From NCBI GenBank assembly GCA_934434555.1, contig CAKRZX010000008.1, positions 19,950-83,949 on the forward strand: a stretch of 64,000 bases of DNA, in the 5' to 3' direction. The position numbers and the translations under genes are program-made. Of this stretch, positions 32,895-42,310 are shown one piece after another (the first letter of the stretch is position 1; each line of letters opens with the position of its first letter). The notes beneath the pieces were generated by a model, which saw only the letters and a program-made list of their open reading frames with translations, was not told the DNA's origin and did not search any database. Origin of the DNA: an uncultured Clostridia bacterium (GTDB taxonomy: Bacteria > Bacillota > Clostridia > Christensenellales > QALW01).

Positions 32895-35800
32895 TTATTC
32901 GCTTCTCAGCGCCACAACAGGGTCTTTGCGTGCGGCTATTTTTGAGGGGACAAGTCCTGCAATGAACGTAAGCAGCATACTTATAACAAGCAGTATTGCG
33001 CCGCCTGCCGCGGGCAGATAAGCAGTAATGTCGTTTATACCGGAAAGCGAGCGGATAATTGCATTTACGGGAAAACACAGCGCCACGGTGATAAGGATTC
33101 CAAGCAGTCCCGAAATAAAGCCAACGATAAGCGTTTCGGCATTGAATACCCTTGAAACGTCTTTTTTTGATGCGCCGATGGCACGTAGAATACCTATCTC
33201 CTTTGTCCGTTCAAGAACGGAAATGTAGGTGATAATTCCTATCATTATTGACGATACTACCAACGAAATAGATACAAACGCTATCAAAACGTAACTTATT
33301 GCGTCAATTATCGTTGTAACCGACGACATAATAAGGGCAACGTAATCAGTGTATGATATCTGTGCCTCTTCGCTTGCGGAATCGTTATAGCGGGCGATCA
33401 TATCGGCAACGGCGTCCTTGTCGGCAAAGGAGGAGGCATAAATGCTTATCGCAGAGGGCGAACCCGTGTCCGCCGCACCCAAAAGCGTAAGATTATCCTT
33501 TAATGTTGAAGAGGAGGTTCTGGGCGGCATACAGTCGTCATAGAGTTCGGAAAGCCGTGCTTCCGAAAGGGTTTTAACATATTCATCAAAGGCAAGGGCG
33601 GCTTTTTCGTCCGCTTTTGACGCATCGCCGCCGGACTGCGCATACATATCCTTTGCCTTTATTCTTGCTATCCTGTTTACTTCCGTGTCAAGAGATGCAT
33701 CGTCAAGGGCGGCAAGGTAGGCATAGATATTTTCCTTGGGCATTGCGGTGCTTTCGGTGTAGTCGGCAAGCACGTACATCATCTTTGAATTTCTGTCGGG
33801 AAGTTTTGAAAGAATCTGTGCGCAGATTAGATTAAGTTCCTCTTCCGACGGCTGTGCCTTTATTTCGGAGAGTGTTTTCTCCGCCGCGACCTCCCGCTGC
33901 GATTTTATCATATCCCGAATCCGTTCTTCCACCATATCGCGGAGTTCGTCATCATCGTAACCGTCAATAAACGACCGTATTGTAGCTTCATCCACATCGG
34001 CATTGGCGGTATAAAAGTCAAAAATCATCTTCTCCAAAGACGCACGGTCGGGGTAGTTTGACATATACTCTTCAACCGTTTTTTCCGTTTCGGCTTTTAT
34101 CGGAACCGAAAGCACTTTTTTGTACATTTCGGATTTTTCGCTTGCGGAAAGGGATGCAAAATATTCTTTCAGTTCGTTTGCACGCTCGCTTGCGGAAAGT
34201 TCTTTTTCGTTTTCAAGCACAAAGGGCAAGCCCGACAGAACGTCGTAATTCCTATTTTTTTCGTCTTGTTGCTGCTTTACTATTTCGGAGGAATTCGTCT
34301 TGTCGATAATATAGTCCGTCAGTGCACGGGTGTAGTATAATGACGCCGAAGAACTCATTCCGTTCTGCCCTTTTACGGGACGGATTATGCCCGAAATTTT
34401 AAGGTCGAGCCCCTGCGAGATTATAACTTCCATTGAGGAAGAATTGCCTGAAATATCGTTCCATATGCCATTGGATTCGGTATACTTGTCCGCTTCGCAT
34501 ATAAGTTTGAATTTTAAGCCTAAAATATCCGCGTATTCGTAACTTTCCGTTTCCTGATTTACCGTTTCGCCCCGGCTTGACGCCGCCATATCGGCAAGGA
34601 TTTTTTCTGTGGTTTTAAGCCCCAGGGCGTGAAGAGTGATATCGGTAATTTCGTTGTTTTGGTCAAGCGCAAGAAGAATGTCTTCCTTGTCCGCGGGCCA
34701 CGCGCCGGCAACAAGCTCATACTTGTCCGTTATAACGTCTGAAACGCTGTTTCCGCTTGCGTCGGGAAGAATTTCAGCCCAGGTTTTGTAGCCTGAAAAT
34801 TTGGAATAGAAGTTGGACATTGACGAACCGTTTGAATCCATTGAAGAGAAAACTTCCGTTATGTCCGATTTTTGATACTTGTTTTCGCTTGTCTTTGCGT
34901 AGATGTTAAGGGGAACGTTGTAGGAGTACTGTATCGCGCGGGCGTACTTGTCAAGTTCCTCTTTGTTTGCTTCAAAGTATTCCTTTAACCTTTTAAGGTC
35001 GTTGGTTTTCGTTTCGGCGTTGTTTATGCTGTTGGAAAGTTCGTACATAACACTGCTTGCGTAAACCTTGTCCTTTTCGTGTTCGGCGCTCTTATCCTGT
35101 GCACCCATTATGCCCGAGATCAGGCTTGACATATCAACCTCTTCCGCCTGAATTTCCAAAGGATATGACGAAAGAGTGTCCTCCTGAACATTGCTTATAT
35201 AAAGTTTTATTCCGCTTGAAAGGGCAAGGATAAGGGCAATGCCGATTATGCCTATTGACCCGGCAAAACTCGTCAGGAATGTGCGTGCTTTTTTTGTAAG
35301 CAGATTGTTGAGCGAAAGGGACAGGGCGGTAAAAAACGACATGGACGTCTTTTTTGTTTTGCTGTCCTGTTTCTTTTCTTCTTTTCCGTCAAACGGCGAA
35401 GTATCAGCGCATATTTTGCCGTCGCGCACGCTTATCGTGCGGTTTGCGTACTGCTTTGCAAGTTCGGGATTGTGCGTTACCATAATTACAAGCCTGTCGC
35501 GGGAAACCTCTTTCAACAGGTCCATTATCTGCACGCTTGTTGCCGAGTCAAGGGCACCGGTAGGCTCGTCCGCAAGCAGAATATCGGGGTTGTTTACAAG
35601 TGCGCGGGCAATGGCAACCCTTTGCATCTGTCCGCCGGACATCTGATTCGGCTTTTTGTGAAACTGGTCGCCTAAACCCACTTTTTTAAGGGCTTCGCCT
35701 GCCCTTTTGCGTCGTTCTTTTCGTGAAACACCCGAAAGCGTAAGTGCAAGCTCCACATTTGCAAGTACGCTTTGGTGGGGGATAAGGTTGTAACTTTGGA

Positions 35801-36065
35801 AAACAAAGCCCACCGAATGGTTGCGGTAGGAATCCCAGTCCTTGTCGGTAAATTCTTTTGTGGATTTGCCGTTTATGATAAGGTCGCCGCTTGTGTACTT
35901 GTCAAGCCCGCCGATAATGTTAAGCAAGGTGGTTTTGCCCGAACCGCTGGGCCCCAAAACCGCAACAAATTCATTTTTGCGGAACGAAACGGAAACATCG
36001 TCAAGGGCATTAACGTTAAAGCCGTCACCGGTATAGGTCTTTTTTATATGTTCAAGAGCAAGCAT
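32895..36065 (-). CDS. MacB-type ABC transporter, ATPase fused to FtsX-like permease
   Basis: The 1056-residue protein has an N-terminal ATPase (1-225; Walker A GPSGSGKTT, signature MSGGQMQR, Walker B ILLADEPTGALDS), a first membrane helix near 265-290, a very large outside region (about 290-900, Ser/Asp/Lys-rich and helical), then three helices of an FtsX permease (about 935-1045; FVSISLVVSSIMIGIITYIS, IGILRAIGASKKD). MacB/LolC-type transporters work mechanically from the outside and pump peptides or antibiotics, or move lipoproteins. Here ATPase and permease are fused and no adaptor (MacA) is adjacent. GGAGG lies 8 nt before the ATG. Confidence 0.9.
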   Translation of the reverse strand: MLALEHIKKTYTGDGFNVNALDDVSVSFRKNEFVAVLGPSGSGKTTLLNIIGGLDKYTSGDLIINGKSTKEFTDKDWDSYRNHSVGFVFQSYNLIPHQSVLANVELALTLSGVSRKERRKRAGEALKKVGLGDQFHKKPNQMSGGQMQRVAIARALVNNPDILLADEPTGALDSATSVQIMDLLKEVSRDRLVIMVTHNPELAKQYANRTISVRDGKICADTSPFDGKEEKKQDSKTKKTSMSFFTALSLSLNNLLTKKARTFLTSFAGSIGIIGIALILALSSGIKLYISNVQEDTLSSYPLEIQAEEVDMSSLISGIMGAQDKSAEHEKDKVYASSVMYELSNSINNAETKTNDLKRLKEYFEANKEELDKYARAIQYSYNVPLNIYAKTSENKYQKSDITEVFSSMDSNGSSMSNFYSKFSGYKTWAEILPDASGNSVSDVITDKYELVAGAWPADKEDILLALDQNNEITDITLHALGLKTTEKILADMAASSRGETVNQETESYEYADILGLKFKLICEADKYTESNGIWNDISGNSSSMEVIISQGLDLKISGIIRPVKGQNGMSSSASLYYTRALTDYIIDKTNSSEIVKQQQDEKNRNYDVLSGLPFVLENEKELSASERANELKEYFASLSASEKSEMYKKVLSVPIKAETEKTVEEYMSNYPDRASLEKMIFDFYTANADVDEATIRSFIDGYDDDELRDMVEERIRDMIKSQREVAAEKTLSEIKAQPSEEELNLICAQILSKLPDRNSKMMYVLADYTESTAMPKENIYAYLAALDDASLDTEVNRIARIKAKDMYAQSGGDASKADEKAALAFDEYVKTLSEARLSELYDDCMPPRTSSSTLKDNLTLLGAADTGSPSAISIYASSFADKDAVADMIARYNDSASEEAQISYTDYVALIMSSVTTIIDAISYVLIAFVSISLVVSSIMIGIITYISVLERTKEIGILRAIGASKKDVSRVFNAETLIVGFISGLLGILITVALCFPVNAIIRSLSGINDITAYLPAAGGAILLVISMLLTFIAGLVPSKIAARKDPVVALRSE

Positions 36066-36083
36066 TTTTTTCGCCTCCGTAAG

Positions 36084-36101
36084 ATTAACGTGTTAATTAT
36101 A
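36084..36101 (-). promoter_or_regulatory. Operator-like inverted repeat and -10 box of the ABC gene
   Basis: On the minus strand TATAAT (36096-36101) is preceded by only a weak -35. The inverted repeat ATTAAC-gt-GTTAAT (36084-36097) overlaps the -10 and the expected transcription start, a position suited to a repressor. Confidence 0.45.
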
Positions 36102-36265
36102 GCACTTGTTTTGCCTGCAATATGAATTTTCAATAAAAATTGAGAGAAAACTTGTTTTACATTTGTCCAAAAGCAAAAAACACTTTATTTTATTGCGTCT
36201 GTGTGGTACAATATATATTGGATTTTTATAAACAAAATTCTGTGCAGAAAAAAGGGGAAACGAAA

Positions 36266-37063
36266 ATGAAAATAGGGGTAAATTTCAGAGCAAATAATCC
36301 TATACTGTGGGAAAGAGCGTCGGAAACGGGCGCGGACTATGCGGAAGTAAGCGGCTGGTCATATATGCAGCTTGATGAGTTTGAGTTTGCCGCGGCGGAA
36401 AAAAACATGAAGGATTCCGGCATGCCCATAAAGACGATGAACGGGCTGTTTATGCCGGAACATAAACTTGTGGGCGAGGATGCTACGCCCGCGGAAGAAG
36501 TAAAGAGTTATCTTGAAAAATGCTTTGCCCGCGCTGAAAGACTCGGCGTAAAAACGGCTGTTTGGGGGTCGGGAACCGCACGCTCGTACAAGGAATCTTT
36601 CGGCCGCGAAAGGGCACAGGAGCAGCTTATAAAAACAGGAACCGCTGTGGGCGACACGGCTGAAAAATTCGGCATACGCGTTGCAATAGAGCCGCTGAAT
36701 CACTTTGAAACCAATATTTTCTACACCGTTAAAGAGGGCGCGGAATTCTGCCGCAAGATAAATCACCCTGCGGTAAAACTGCTTGCGGACAGTTATCATA
36801 TGCTTGTTGAAAACGAAAGTTTCGATACGCTTAAAGATTATTCCGACGTACTTATTCACGCCCATATCGCTTCCGGTGTTGCCGGCAGAAAGGACATAAG
36901 GGAAATTCCCGAAAAGAGCGACAAGTACAACATAAAAGCGTTCCTTTTTGCGCTTAAAGACGCGGGGTATAACGATACGCTTACCATAGAGGCAGGCGGA
37001 AAACAGGACTTTATTCTTGAACTTAAAGAGGGCGTAGAGGCAATAAAGAGTTGGGACAGGTAA
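36266..37063 (+). CDS. Sugar phosphate isomerase/epimerase (AP endonuclease 2-like TIM barrel)
   Basis: The 265-residue TIM-barrel protein has candidate metal ligands in order: VAIEPLNHFETN, LADSYHM, HAHIA and TIEAGG. This is the xylose-isomerase-like fold used by inosose isomerases, tagatose/allulose epimerases and others; the exact sugar is not deducible. The start at 36266 is chosen for the AAAAGGGGAAA site; the frame is open to 36140 but without signals. It begins a run of 13 tightly spaced genes and overlaps the next one by 13 bases. Confidence 0.82.
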   Translation: MKIGVNFRANNPILWERASETGADYAEVSGWSYMQLDEFEFAAAEKNMKDSGMPIKTMNGLFMPEHKLVGEDATPAEEVKSYLEKCFARAERLGVKTAVWGSGTARSYKESFGRERAQEQLIKTGTAVGDTAEKFGIRVAIEPLNHFETNIFYTVKEGAEFCRKINHPAVKLLADSYHMLVENESFDTLKDYSDVLIHAHIASGVAGRKDIREIPEKSDKYNIKAFLFALKDAGYNDTLTIEAGGKQDFILELKEGVEAIKSWDR

Positions 37064-37737
37064 AGGAAGAATACGTACGCACCGCAAAACTTATCGGCGA
37101 AAGCGGCGTGGATAAATTAAGCAGAAAAAGCGTTATAATATTCGGTGTGGGCGGTGTAGGTTCGTTTGCGGCGGAAGCAATTGCCCGTGCGGGGATGGGG
37201 AAAATCACTCTTGTTGACCACGACACCGTGGCAAAAAGCAATATCAACCGCCAACTTATCGCCCTTAATTCAACTTTGGGGAAACTTAAAACCGATGTGA
37301 TGGTTTCAAGAATCCGCGATATAAATCCGGAAGCCGATATTTCGGGGATTCCCGAATTCTTTACCGAAGAAAACAAGGATTCGTTCAATATCGAAAAATA
37401 CGATTTTGTGCTTGACTGCATTGATTCCGTGCCGTCAAAAATTGCTTTAATAAAGCTTGCAAAGGAAAAAAACGTGCCCATAATTTCGGCAATGGGGGCG
37501 GGCAACAGGCTGTGCCCCGAAAAGTTTGAAATAAGCGACATAAGCAAAACAAGTTACTGCCGCTTGGCACGGGCGGTAAGGCAGAAACTTAAAAAAGAGG
37601 GCATAGAGCACCTTACGGTGGTGTTTTCAAAAGAGCCGCCGATTCAGCGTGAGGGCACACCGGGAAGCATATCCTTTGTGCCGTCAAGCGCGGGTCTTTT
37701 AATGGCGTCGTTTGTTATTAAGGAGTTAATAAAATGA
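37051..37737 (+). CDS. tcdA: tRNA threonylcarbamoyladenosine dehydratase (ThiF/E1-like)
   Basis: Cyclises t6A37 of ANN-decoding tRNAs to ct6A in an ATP-dependent step. The 228 residues include the ATP loop FGVGGVGSFAAEAIARAG, DHDTVAKSNINRQ, and DCIDSVPSK, followed by a conserved MGAGNRLCPEKF. The start is TTG 37051, inside the end of the previous gene, because the following YVRTAKLIGESG is where family members begin. A sulfur-acceptor cysteine protein (CsdE) is not adjacent. Confidence 0.9.
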   Translation: MGQVKEEYVRTAKLIGESGVDKLSRKSVIIFGVGGVGSFAAEAIARAGMGKITLVDHDTVAKSNINRQLIALNSTLGKLKTDVMVSRIRDINPEADISGIPEFFTEENKDSFNIEKYDFVLDCIDSVPSKIALIKLAKEKNVPIISAMGAGNRLCPEKFEISDISKTSYCRLARAVRQKLKKEGIEHLTVVFSKEPPIQREGTPGSISFVPSSAGLLMASFVIKELIK

Positions 37738-38429
37738 AAAACGTGCTTATTACCGGCGCTGCGGGGGATATAGGGTCGGCACTTGTCAGAACTTTTGCCG
37801 GCGCAGGGTACGGAGTGATAATTCACTTTAACAAGAATTCCGCTGCGGCTGAAAAACTAAAAAGCGTGTACGGCGGAATGTGCGTTCAGGCGGATATCTC
37901 GAATCCCGAAAGCGTAAAAGCAATGTTTGATAAAATCGGCGATAAAAAAATCGACGCCGTAATCAATAATGCGGGCGTGCAGGCAATAAAAATGTTCTGC
38001 GATACTTCTTTTGAAGAAATTAAAGAACAGATAGACGTAAATCTGCTCGGTGCCTGCTATGTGAATAAATGCGCAGTAGAACATATGATGTGGGGCGGCG
38101 GCAGTATAATCAATATTTCTTCCATTTGGGGGCAGTGCGGAGGCGCCTGCGAGGCAGCGTATTCGGCAGCAAAGTCGGGTGTTATAGGCTTGACGAAAGC
38201 GCTGGCAAAAGAGTACGGAAATATCCGCGTAAACTGTATTTGCCCCGGTGCAATAGAGGGAAAAATGAACGCGCACATTAAAGGCGATGACCTTAAAACC
38301 TTAATTGAAGATATTCCCGCAGGGCGGCTCGGCAGGGCTGACGAAGTGGCGCGCACGGCGCTGTTTCTGGCGGAGAATGAGTACATAACAGGACAGATTA
38401 TAGCCGTAAACGGCGGAATGTATATTTAG
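37734..38429 (+). CDS. Short-chain dehydrogenase/reductase (FabG-like)
   Basis: The 231-residue SDR has the NADPH loop TGAAGDIGSA, NNAG, the catalytic Ser in IINISSIWG, and YSAAKSG (Tyr-x3-Lys), ending VNGGMYI. It overlaps tcdA by four bases. It is not in a fatty-acid gene set, so the substrate is unknown; it resembles the short YmfI/FabG-like SDRs placed among housekeeping genes in Clostridia. Confidence 0.92.
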   Translation: MKNVLITGAAGDIGSALVRTFAGAGYGVIIHFNKNSAAAEKLKSVYGGMCVQADISNPESVKAMFDKIGDKKIDAVINNAGVQAIKMFCDTSFEEIKEQIDVNLLGACYVNKCAVEHMMWGGGSIINISSIWGQCGGACEAAYSAAKSGVIGLTKALAKEYGNIRVNCICPGAIEGKMNAHIKGDDLKTLIEDIPAGRLGRADEVARTALFLAENEYITGQIIAVNGGMYI

Positions 38430-38438
38430 GAGAGAACA

Positions 38439-39374
38439 ATGGACTATATAAGAGTAACCGTAAAAACCACCACTGAGGGCTCGGACGTGGTGTCCGAGAT
38501 TTTGGGCGAGTATTCTTCGGGCGGAGTAATAATTGAGGACGCGGCGGATATAAAGAATTTTAAGGGCAGCAAGGAACAGTGGGATTATATTGACGAACAT
38601 CTTGCCGATTCCTACGATTCGGAAGTGTGTGTCCGCGGGTTTTTGGGCGAAGACGAAGACATTGACGGCATAGTCAAAGAGATAAAACAAAGACTTTCGG
38701 AATTAAAGAAAAATGCGCCTGATTTTCCGCTGGGGTCGCTTAAAGTCGAATGCGAAAAAATCAGGGACGAAAACTGGGGCGAAACGTGGAAAAAATTCTA
38801 TAAGCCCTTTAAGCCTGCCGAAAAGATAGTAATCAAACCCACGTGGGAAGATTACGAGCCGCAATCGGGCGACCTGGTGCTTGAACTTGACCCCGGCGCG
38901 GCGTTCGGCACGGGTTCGCATGAAACCACCAGAATGTGCATAGGCTTTTTGGAAAAATACATTACTCCTGACTGCGACGTTATGGACGTGGGCTGCGGCA
39001 CGGGCATTTTGGCAATGTGCGCGGCTCTCCTGGGCGCAAAAAGCGTGCTTGCGGTGGATATTGACGAATCCGCCGTAAAAGTGGCAAAGGAAAATGTTGA
39101 GGCGGGCGGTTTTAATATAAAAGTCGAGTGCGGAAATCTGCTTGAAGACCGATTCGGCGCGGTGGACGTTATAGTTGCAAATATTATTGCCGATGCCGTG
39201 AAAACGCTTGCGCCCGCGGCAAAAGAAAATTTAAGGGAAAACGGCGTGTACATAACATCGGGAATCATAAACGAGCGCGCCGACGAAGTGGAAAATGCAA
39301 TAAAGGATTGCGGATTTACTTTGCTTGAAAGAAAAAGTATGGGCGAGTGGACCGCTTTTGCGTGGAAAAAATGA
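38439..39374 (+). CDS. prmA: Ribosomal protein L11 methyltransferase
   Basis: Trimethylates lysines and the N-terminus of L11. The 311 residues include an N-terminal L11-binding domain (about 1-110, with WGETWKKFYKPF) and a SAM methyltransferase domain with LELDPGAAFGTGSHETTR, DVGCGTGILA and VANIIAD. GGAG precedes the ATG. The stop overlaps the next ATG. Confidence 0.96.
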   Translation: MDYIRVTVKTTTEGSDVVSEILGEYSSGGVIIEDAADIKNFKGSKEQWDYIDEHLADSYDSEVCVRGFLGEDEDIDGIVKEIKQRLSELKKNAPDFPLGSLKVECEKIRDENWGETWKKFYKPFKPAEKIVIKPTWEDYEPQSGDLVLELDPGAAFGTGSHETTRMCIGFLEKYITPDCDVMDVGCGTGILAMCAALLGAKSVLAVDIDESAVKVAKENVEAGGFNIKVECGNLLEDRFGAVDVIVANIIADAVKTLAPAAKENLRENGVYITSGIINERADEVENAIKDCGFTLLERKSMGEWTAFAWKK

Positions 39375-40663
39375 ACATAGATATGTTTTCGCAGATTGAT
39401 GCAAATAAAAGCGCGCCCCTTGCCGAGCGTATGCGCCCCCGAAACTTTGACGAGTTTTTCGGGCAGGAACATATTGTGGGCAAGGGCAGACTTCTGCGCC
39501 GTGCCATTGAGGCGGACAGGCTTACAAGCTGTATCTTTTACGGACCGCCCGGGGTGGGTAAAACGAGCCTTGCAAGCGTAATAGCAAACGTGTGTTCGGC
39601 GCATTTTGAAAAACTCAATGCCGTTACCGCGGGAGTAAGCGACGTGCGGGAAATCATTTCCGCCGCAGAAGAGAGGAAAAAACTTTACGGAAAAAGCACG
39701 GTGCTTTTGCTTGACGAGTGCCACAGGTGGAGCAAGGCACAGTCCGACGCGCTTCTGCCCGCCCTTGAAAGCGGCACGGTTATTTTAATCGGCTCCACTA
39801 CGGAAAATCCGTATATTTCACTTACCCGCGCCCTTGTTTCCAGGTGCAGAATTTTTGAATTTAAGCCCCTTACAAACGATGATATAAGAAAAGCGCTTGA
39901 AGGGGCGATAAAGGATAAGGAGCGCGGCTACGGCGAAAGCGACGTTGTGCTTGAAGAAGAGGCGCTGAACCATATTGTGCTGACTTCTGCGGGCGATGTC
40001 AGGTGTGCGCTTAATGCCCTTGAACTTGCATATCTAACCACCAAACCCGACAGGGACGGAAAGATACTTATAACTGCCGAAACGGCGCAGGAATCCATAC
40101 AGCGTCCCGTTATTGCAATGGACGAAAGCCTGTATTACGATATGCTGAGTGCGTTTTGCAAAAGCCTGCGGGGAAGTGACCCGGATGCGGCGGTGTTCTG
40201 GGCAATGCGCCTTATTGAGGGCGGCGTTGACCCGAGGATAATCGCACGGCGAATGATTGCCCATTCTTCCGAAGACGTTGGGCTTGCCGACCCTATGGCG
40301 TTGTTGCAGGCGTCGGCTGCGCTGAACGCAACGGAAAAATTAGGATATCCCGAATGCAGGCTTCCGCTTGTGCAGGCGATAATCTATATTTGTAACGCCC
40401 CTAAAAGCAACAGTGTTGTTATGGCGCTTGATTCCGCCGCGGCGGACGCGGCGAAAAACATTACGGTGCCGGAACATCTGTGCAATGCGCAGAGTTTTGA
40501 TATGAAAGATTCCCGCAGGGGTAAGGACTATAAATATCCCCATAATTATGAGGGACATTGGGTTAAGCAGCAGTATCTGCCCGATGAACTGAAAGACAAA
40601 CGGTATTATTTCCCCTCTGACCAGGGGGCAGAAAAAGGAATTAAAGTTGGAAAACATAATTGA
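39371..40663 (+). CDS. rarA: Replication-associated recombination ATPase RarA/MgsA
   Basis: Clamp-loader-related AAA+ ATPase acting at stalled forks. The 430 residues include PLAERMRPRNFDEFFGQEH, Walker A GPPGVGKTS, Walker B LLLDECHRW, sensor 1 IGSTTENPY and the C-terminal MgsA domain (ARRMIAHSSEDVGLADP; YKYPHNYEGHWVKQQYLP). The start at 39371 overlaps the prmA stop (ATGA); an in-frame GTG further upstream is less likely. Confidence 0.95.
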   Translation: MNIDMFSQIDANKSAPLAERMRPRNFDEFFGQEHIVGKGRLLRRAIEADRLTSCIFYGPPGVGKTSLASVIANVCSAHFEKLNAVTAGVSDVREIISAAEERKKLYGKSTVLLLDECHRWSKAQSDALLPALESGTVILIGSTTENPYISLTRALVSRCRIFEFKPLTNDDIRKALEGAIKDKERGYGESDVVLEEEALNHIVLTSAGDVRCALNALELAYLTTKPDRDGKILITAETAQESIQRPVIAMDESLYYDMLSAFCKSLRGSDPDAAVFWAMRLIEGGVDPRIIARRMIAHSSEDVGLADPMALLQASAALNATEKLGYPECRLPLVQAIIYICNAPKSNSVVMALDSAAADAAKNITVPEHLCNAQSFDMKDSRRGKDYKYPHNYEGHWVKQQYLPDELKDKRYYFPSDQGAEKGIKVGKHN

Positions 40664-41477
40664 AATAAAAAACGTTGAATATAAATATGAACCGGATGCA
40701 CAGGACGTACTTAAAAACGTAAGTTTAAGTGTGAAAAAAGGTGAGTTTTTGTGCGTGCTGGGGCATAACGGAAGCGGAAAAAGCACGCTTGCAAAACTTA
40801 TCAACGGCTTGTTTCTGCCGGATTCCGGCGACGTTACCGTGTGCGGAATGAATACGAAGAATGAAAAGGATATCTATAAAATCAGGGCGCGCGCGGGAAT
40901 GGTGTTTCAAAATCCAGACAATCAAATGGTGGCAAGCATTGTTGAAGAGGACGTGGCGTTCGGACCGGAAAATCTTGGCGTTCCGAGGGAAGAACTGCGT
41001 AAACGGGTGGATACGGCATTAAAGCAGGTCAATATGGAGGAGTTTGCAAAAAGCGCACCCCATAAACTTTCCGGAGGGCAAAAGCAAAGAATAGCCATTG
41101 CGGGCGTAATTGCAATGGAACCGGAAATTCTTATACTTGACGAATCCACCGCCATGCTTGACCCGTCAGGCAGGCAGGAGGTGCTTGAATGCGCCCGCCG
41201 TCTTAATAAAGAAAAGGGCATAACGGTAATATTTATCACCCATTTTATGGAAGAAACCGTGTTCGCCGACAGGCTTATCGTAATGTCGGGGGGCGAAATA
41301 AAACTTACGGGCACGCCGAAAGAGATTTTCTCAAAGGAAGAGGAAATATCCGCACTTTCTTTGGAAATACCCGAAGTAACGAAAATCGCACGGGCGCTTT
41401 CGGACAAAGGGCTTGATATTGACCGCAACATACTTACCGTGGAGGAACTTTCAAAAGCGCTATGTCAATTTGTATAA
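40647..41477 (+). CDS. ecfA1: Energy-coupling factor transporter ATPase EcfA1
   Basis: First ATPase of the ECF module that powers uptake of vitamins and metals by exchangeable S-components. The 276 residues include Walker A GHNGSGKST, FQNPDNQMV, LSGGQKQR and Walker B ILILDESTAMLDP. The start is TTG 40647, overlapping rarA by 17 bases, with AAAGGA 8 nt upstream; the family N-terminus IIEIKNVEYKY follows. Confidence 0.94.
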   Translation: MENIIEIKNVEYKYEPDAQDVLKNVSLSVKKGEFLCVLGHNGSGKSTLAKLINGLFLPDSGDVTVCGMNTKNEKDIYKIRARAGMVFQNPDNQMVASIVEEDVAFGPENLGVPREELRKRVDTALKQVNMEEFAKSAPHKLSGGQKQRIAIAGVIAMEPEILILDESTAMLDPSGRQEVLECARRLNKEKGITVIFITHFMEETVFADRLIVMSGGEIKLTGTPKEIFSKEEEISALSLEIPEVTKIARALSDKGLDIDRNILTVEELSKALCQFV

Positions 41478-42310
41478 AAAAACTTGAACATATTTACGAT
41501 GAAAAATCGCCTTTTGCCGTAGCGGCAATAAAAGACGTGGATTTGGAAATACAGGATAATGAGTTTGTTTGCATTATCGGGCATACCGGAAGCGGAAAAA
41601 GTACGCTTGTGCAGCACTTAAACGGTATTTTGAGGCTGACAAGCGCCGAAAAAGCCGTTGTTGCCGATATTGATTTAACCGTAAAAAAACCGGATATGAA
41701 AAAACTGCGCAAAAAAGTGGGCATGGTGTTTCAGTACCCGGAATACCAGCTTTTTGAGCAGACTGTTTTTGAAGACATTGCGTTCGGACCTAAAAATATG
41801 GGCCTGAACGAAGAGGAAATAAAGGCGGCGGTAAAGGACGCAATGCGCCTCGTGGGGCTTGACGAAAGCCTTGAAAATGTTTCGCCCTTTGAACTTTCGG
41901 GCGGGCAGAAACGCAGGTGCGCCATAGCGGGCGTGCTTTCGATGAATCCCGAAATTCTTGTGCTTGATGAACCTATTGCGGGGCTTGACCCGAAAGGCAA
42001 AAGCGAAATGCTTGATTTAATAAAAAGATACCGGGAAGAAAAGCACGCTACGGTTATAATGATTTCGCATAATATGGACGATATTGCCCGCATTGCCGAC
42101 AGGGTTGTTGTTATGTGCCGCGGCAAAAAGATAATGGACGGTACGCCCAAAGAAGTGTTTTCCCATCAGGACAGACTGCTTGAAATCGGGCTGGGTTTGC
42201 CCACCGCAAGCCTTGTAATAAGAGAACTTAATAAAACGGGCAAAAATATCCCCACGGATATATGCAAAAATGAAGAACTTGTGGATTTTATTGTAGGAGC
42301 AGATAAATGA
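41462..42310 (+). CDS. ecfA2: Energy-coupling factor transporter ATPase EcfA2
   Basis: Second ATPase of the ECF module. The 282 residues include Walker A GHTGSGKST, VFQYPEYQLFEQTV (the EcfA2-type Q-loop), LSGGQKRR and LVLDEPIAGLDP. It starts inside the end of ecfA1 (16-base overlap) and overlaps ecfT by four bases. Confidence 0.95.
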   Translation: MSICIKKLEHIYDEKSPFAVAAIKDVDLEIQDNEFVCIIGHTGSGKSTLVQHLNGILRLTSAEKAVVADIDLTVKKPDMKKLRKKVGMVFQYPEYQLFEQTVFEDIAFGPKNMGLNEEEIKAAVKDAMRLVGLDESLENVSPFELSGGQKRRCAIAGVLSMNPEILVLDEPIAGLDPKGKSEMLDLIKRYREEKHATVIMISHNMDDIARIADRVVVMCRGKKIMDGTPKEVFSHQDRLLEIGLGLPTASLVIRELNKTGKNIPTDICKNEELVDFIVGADK

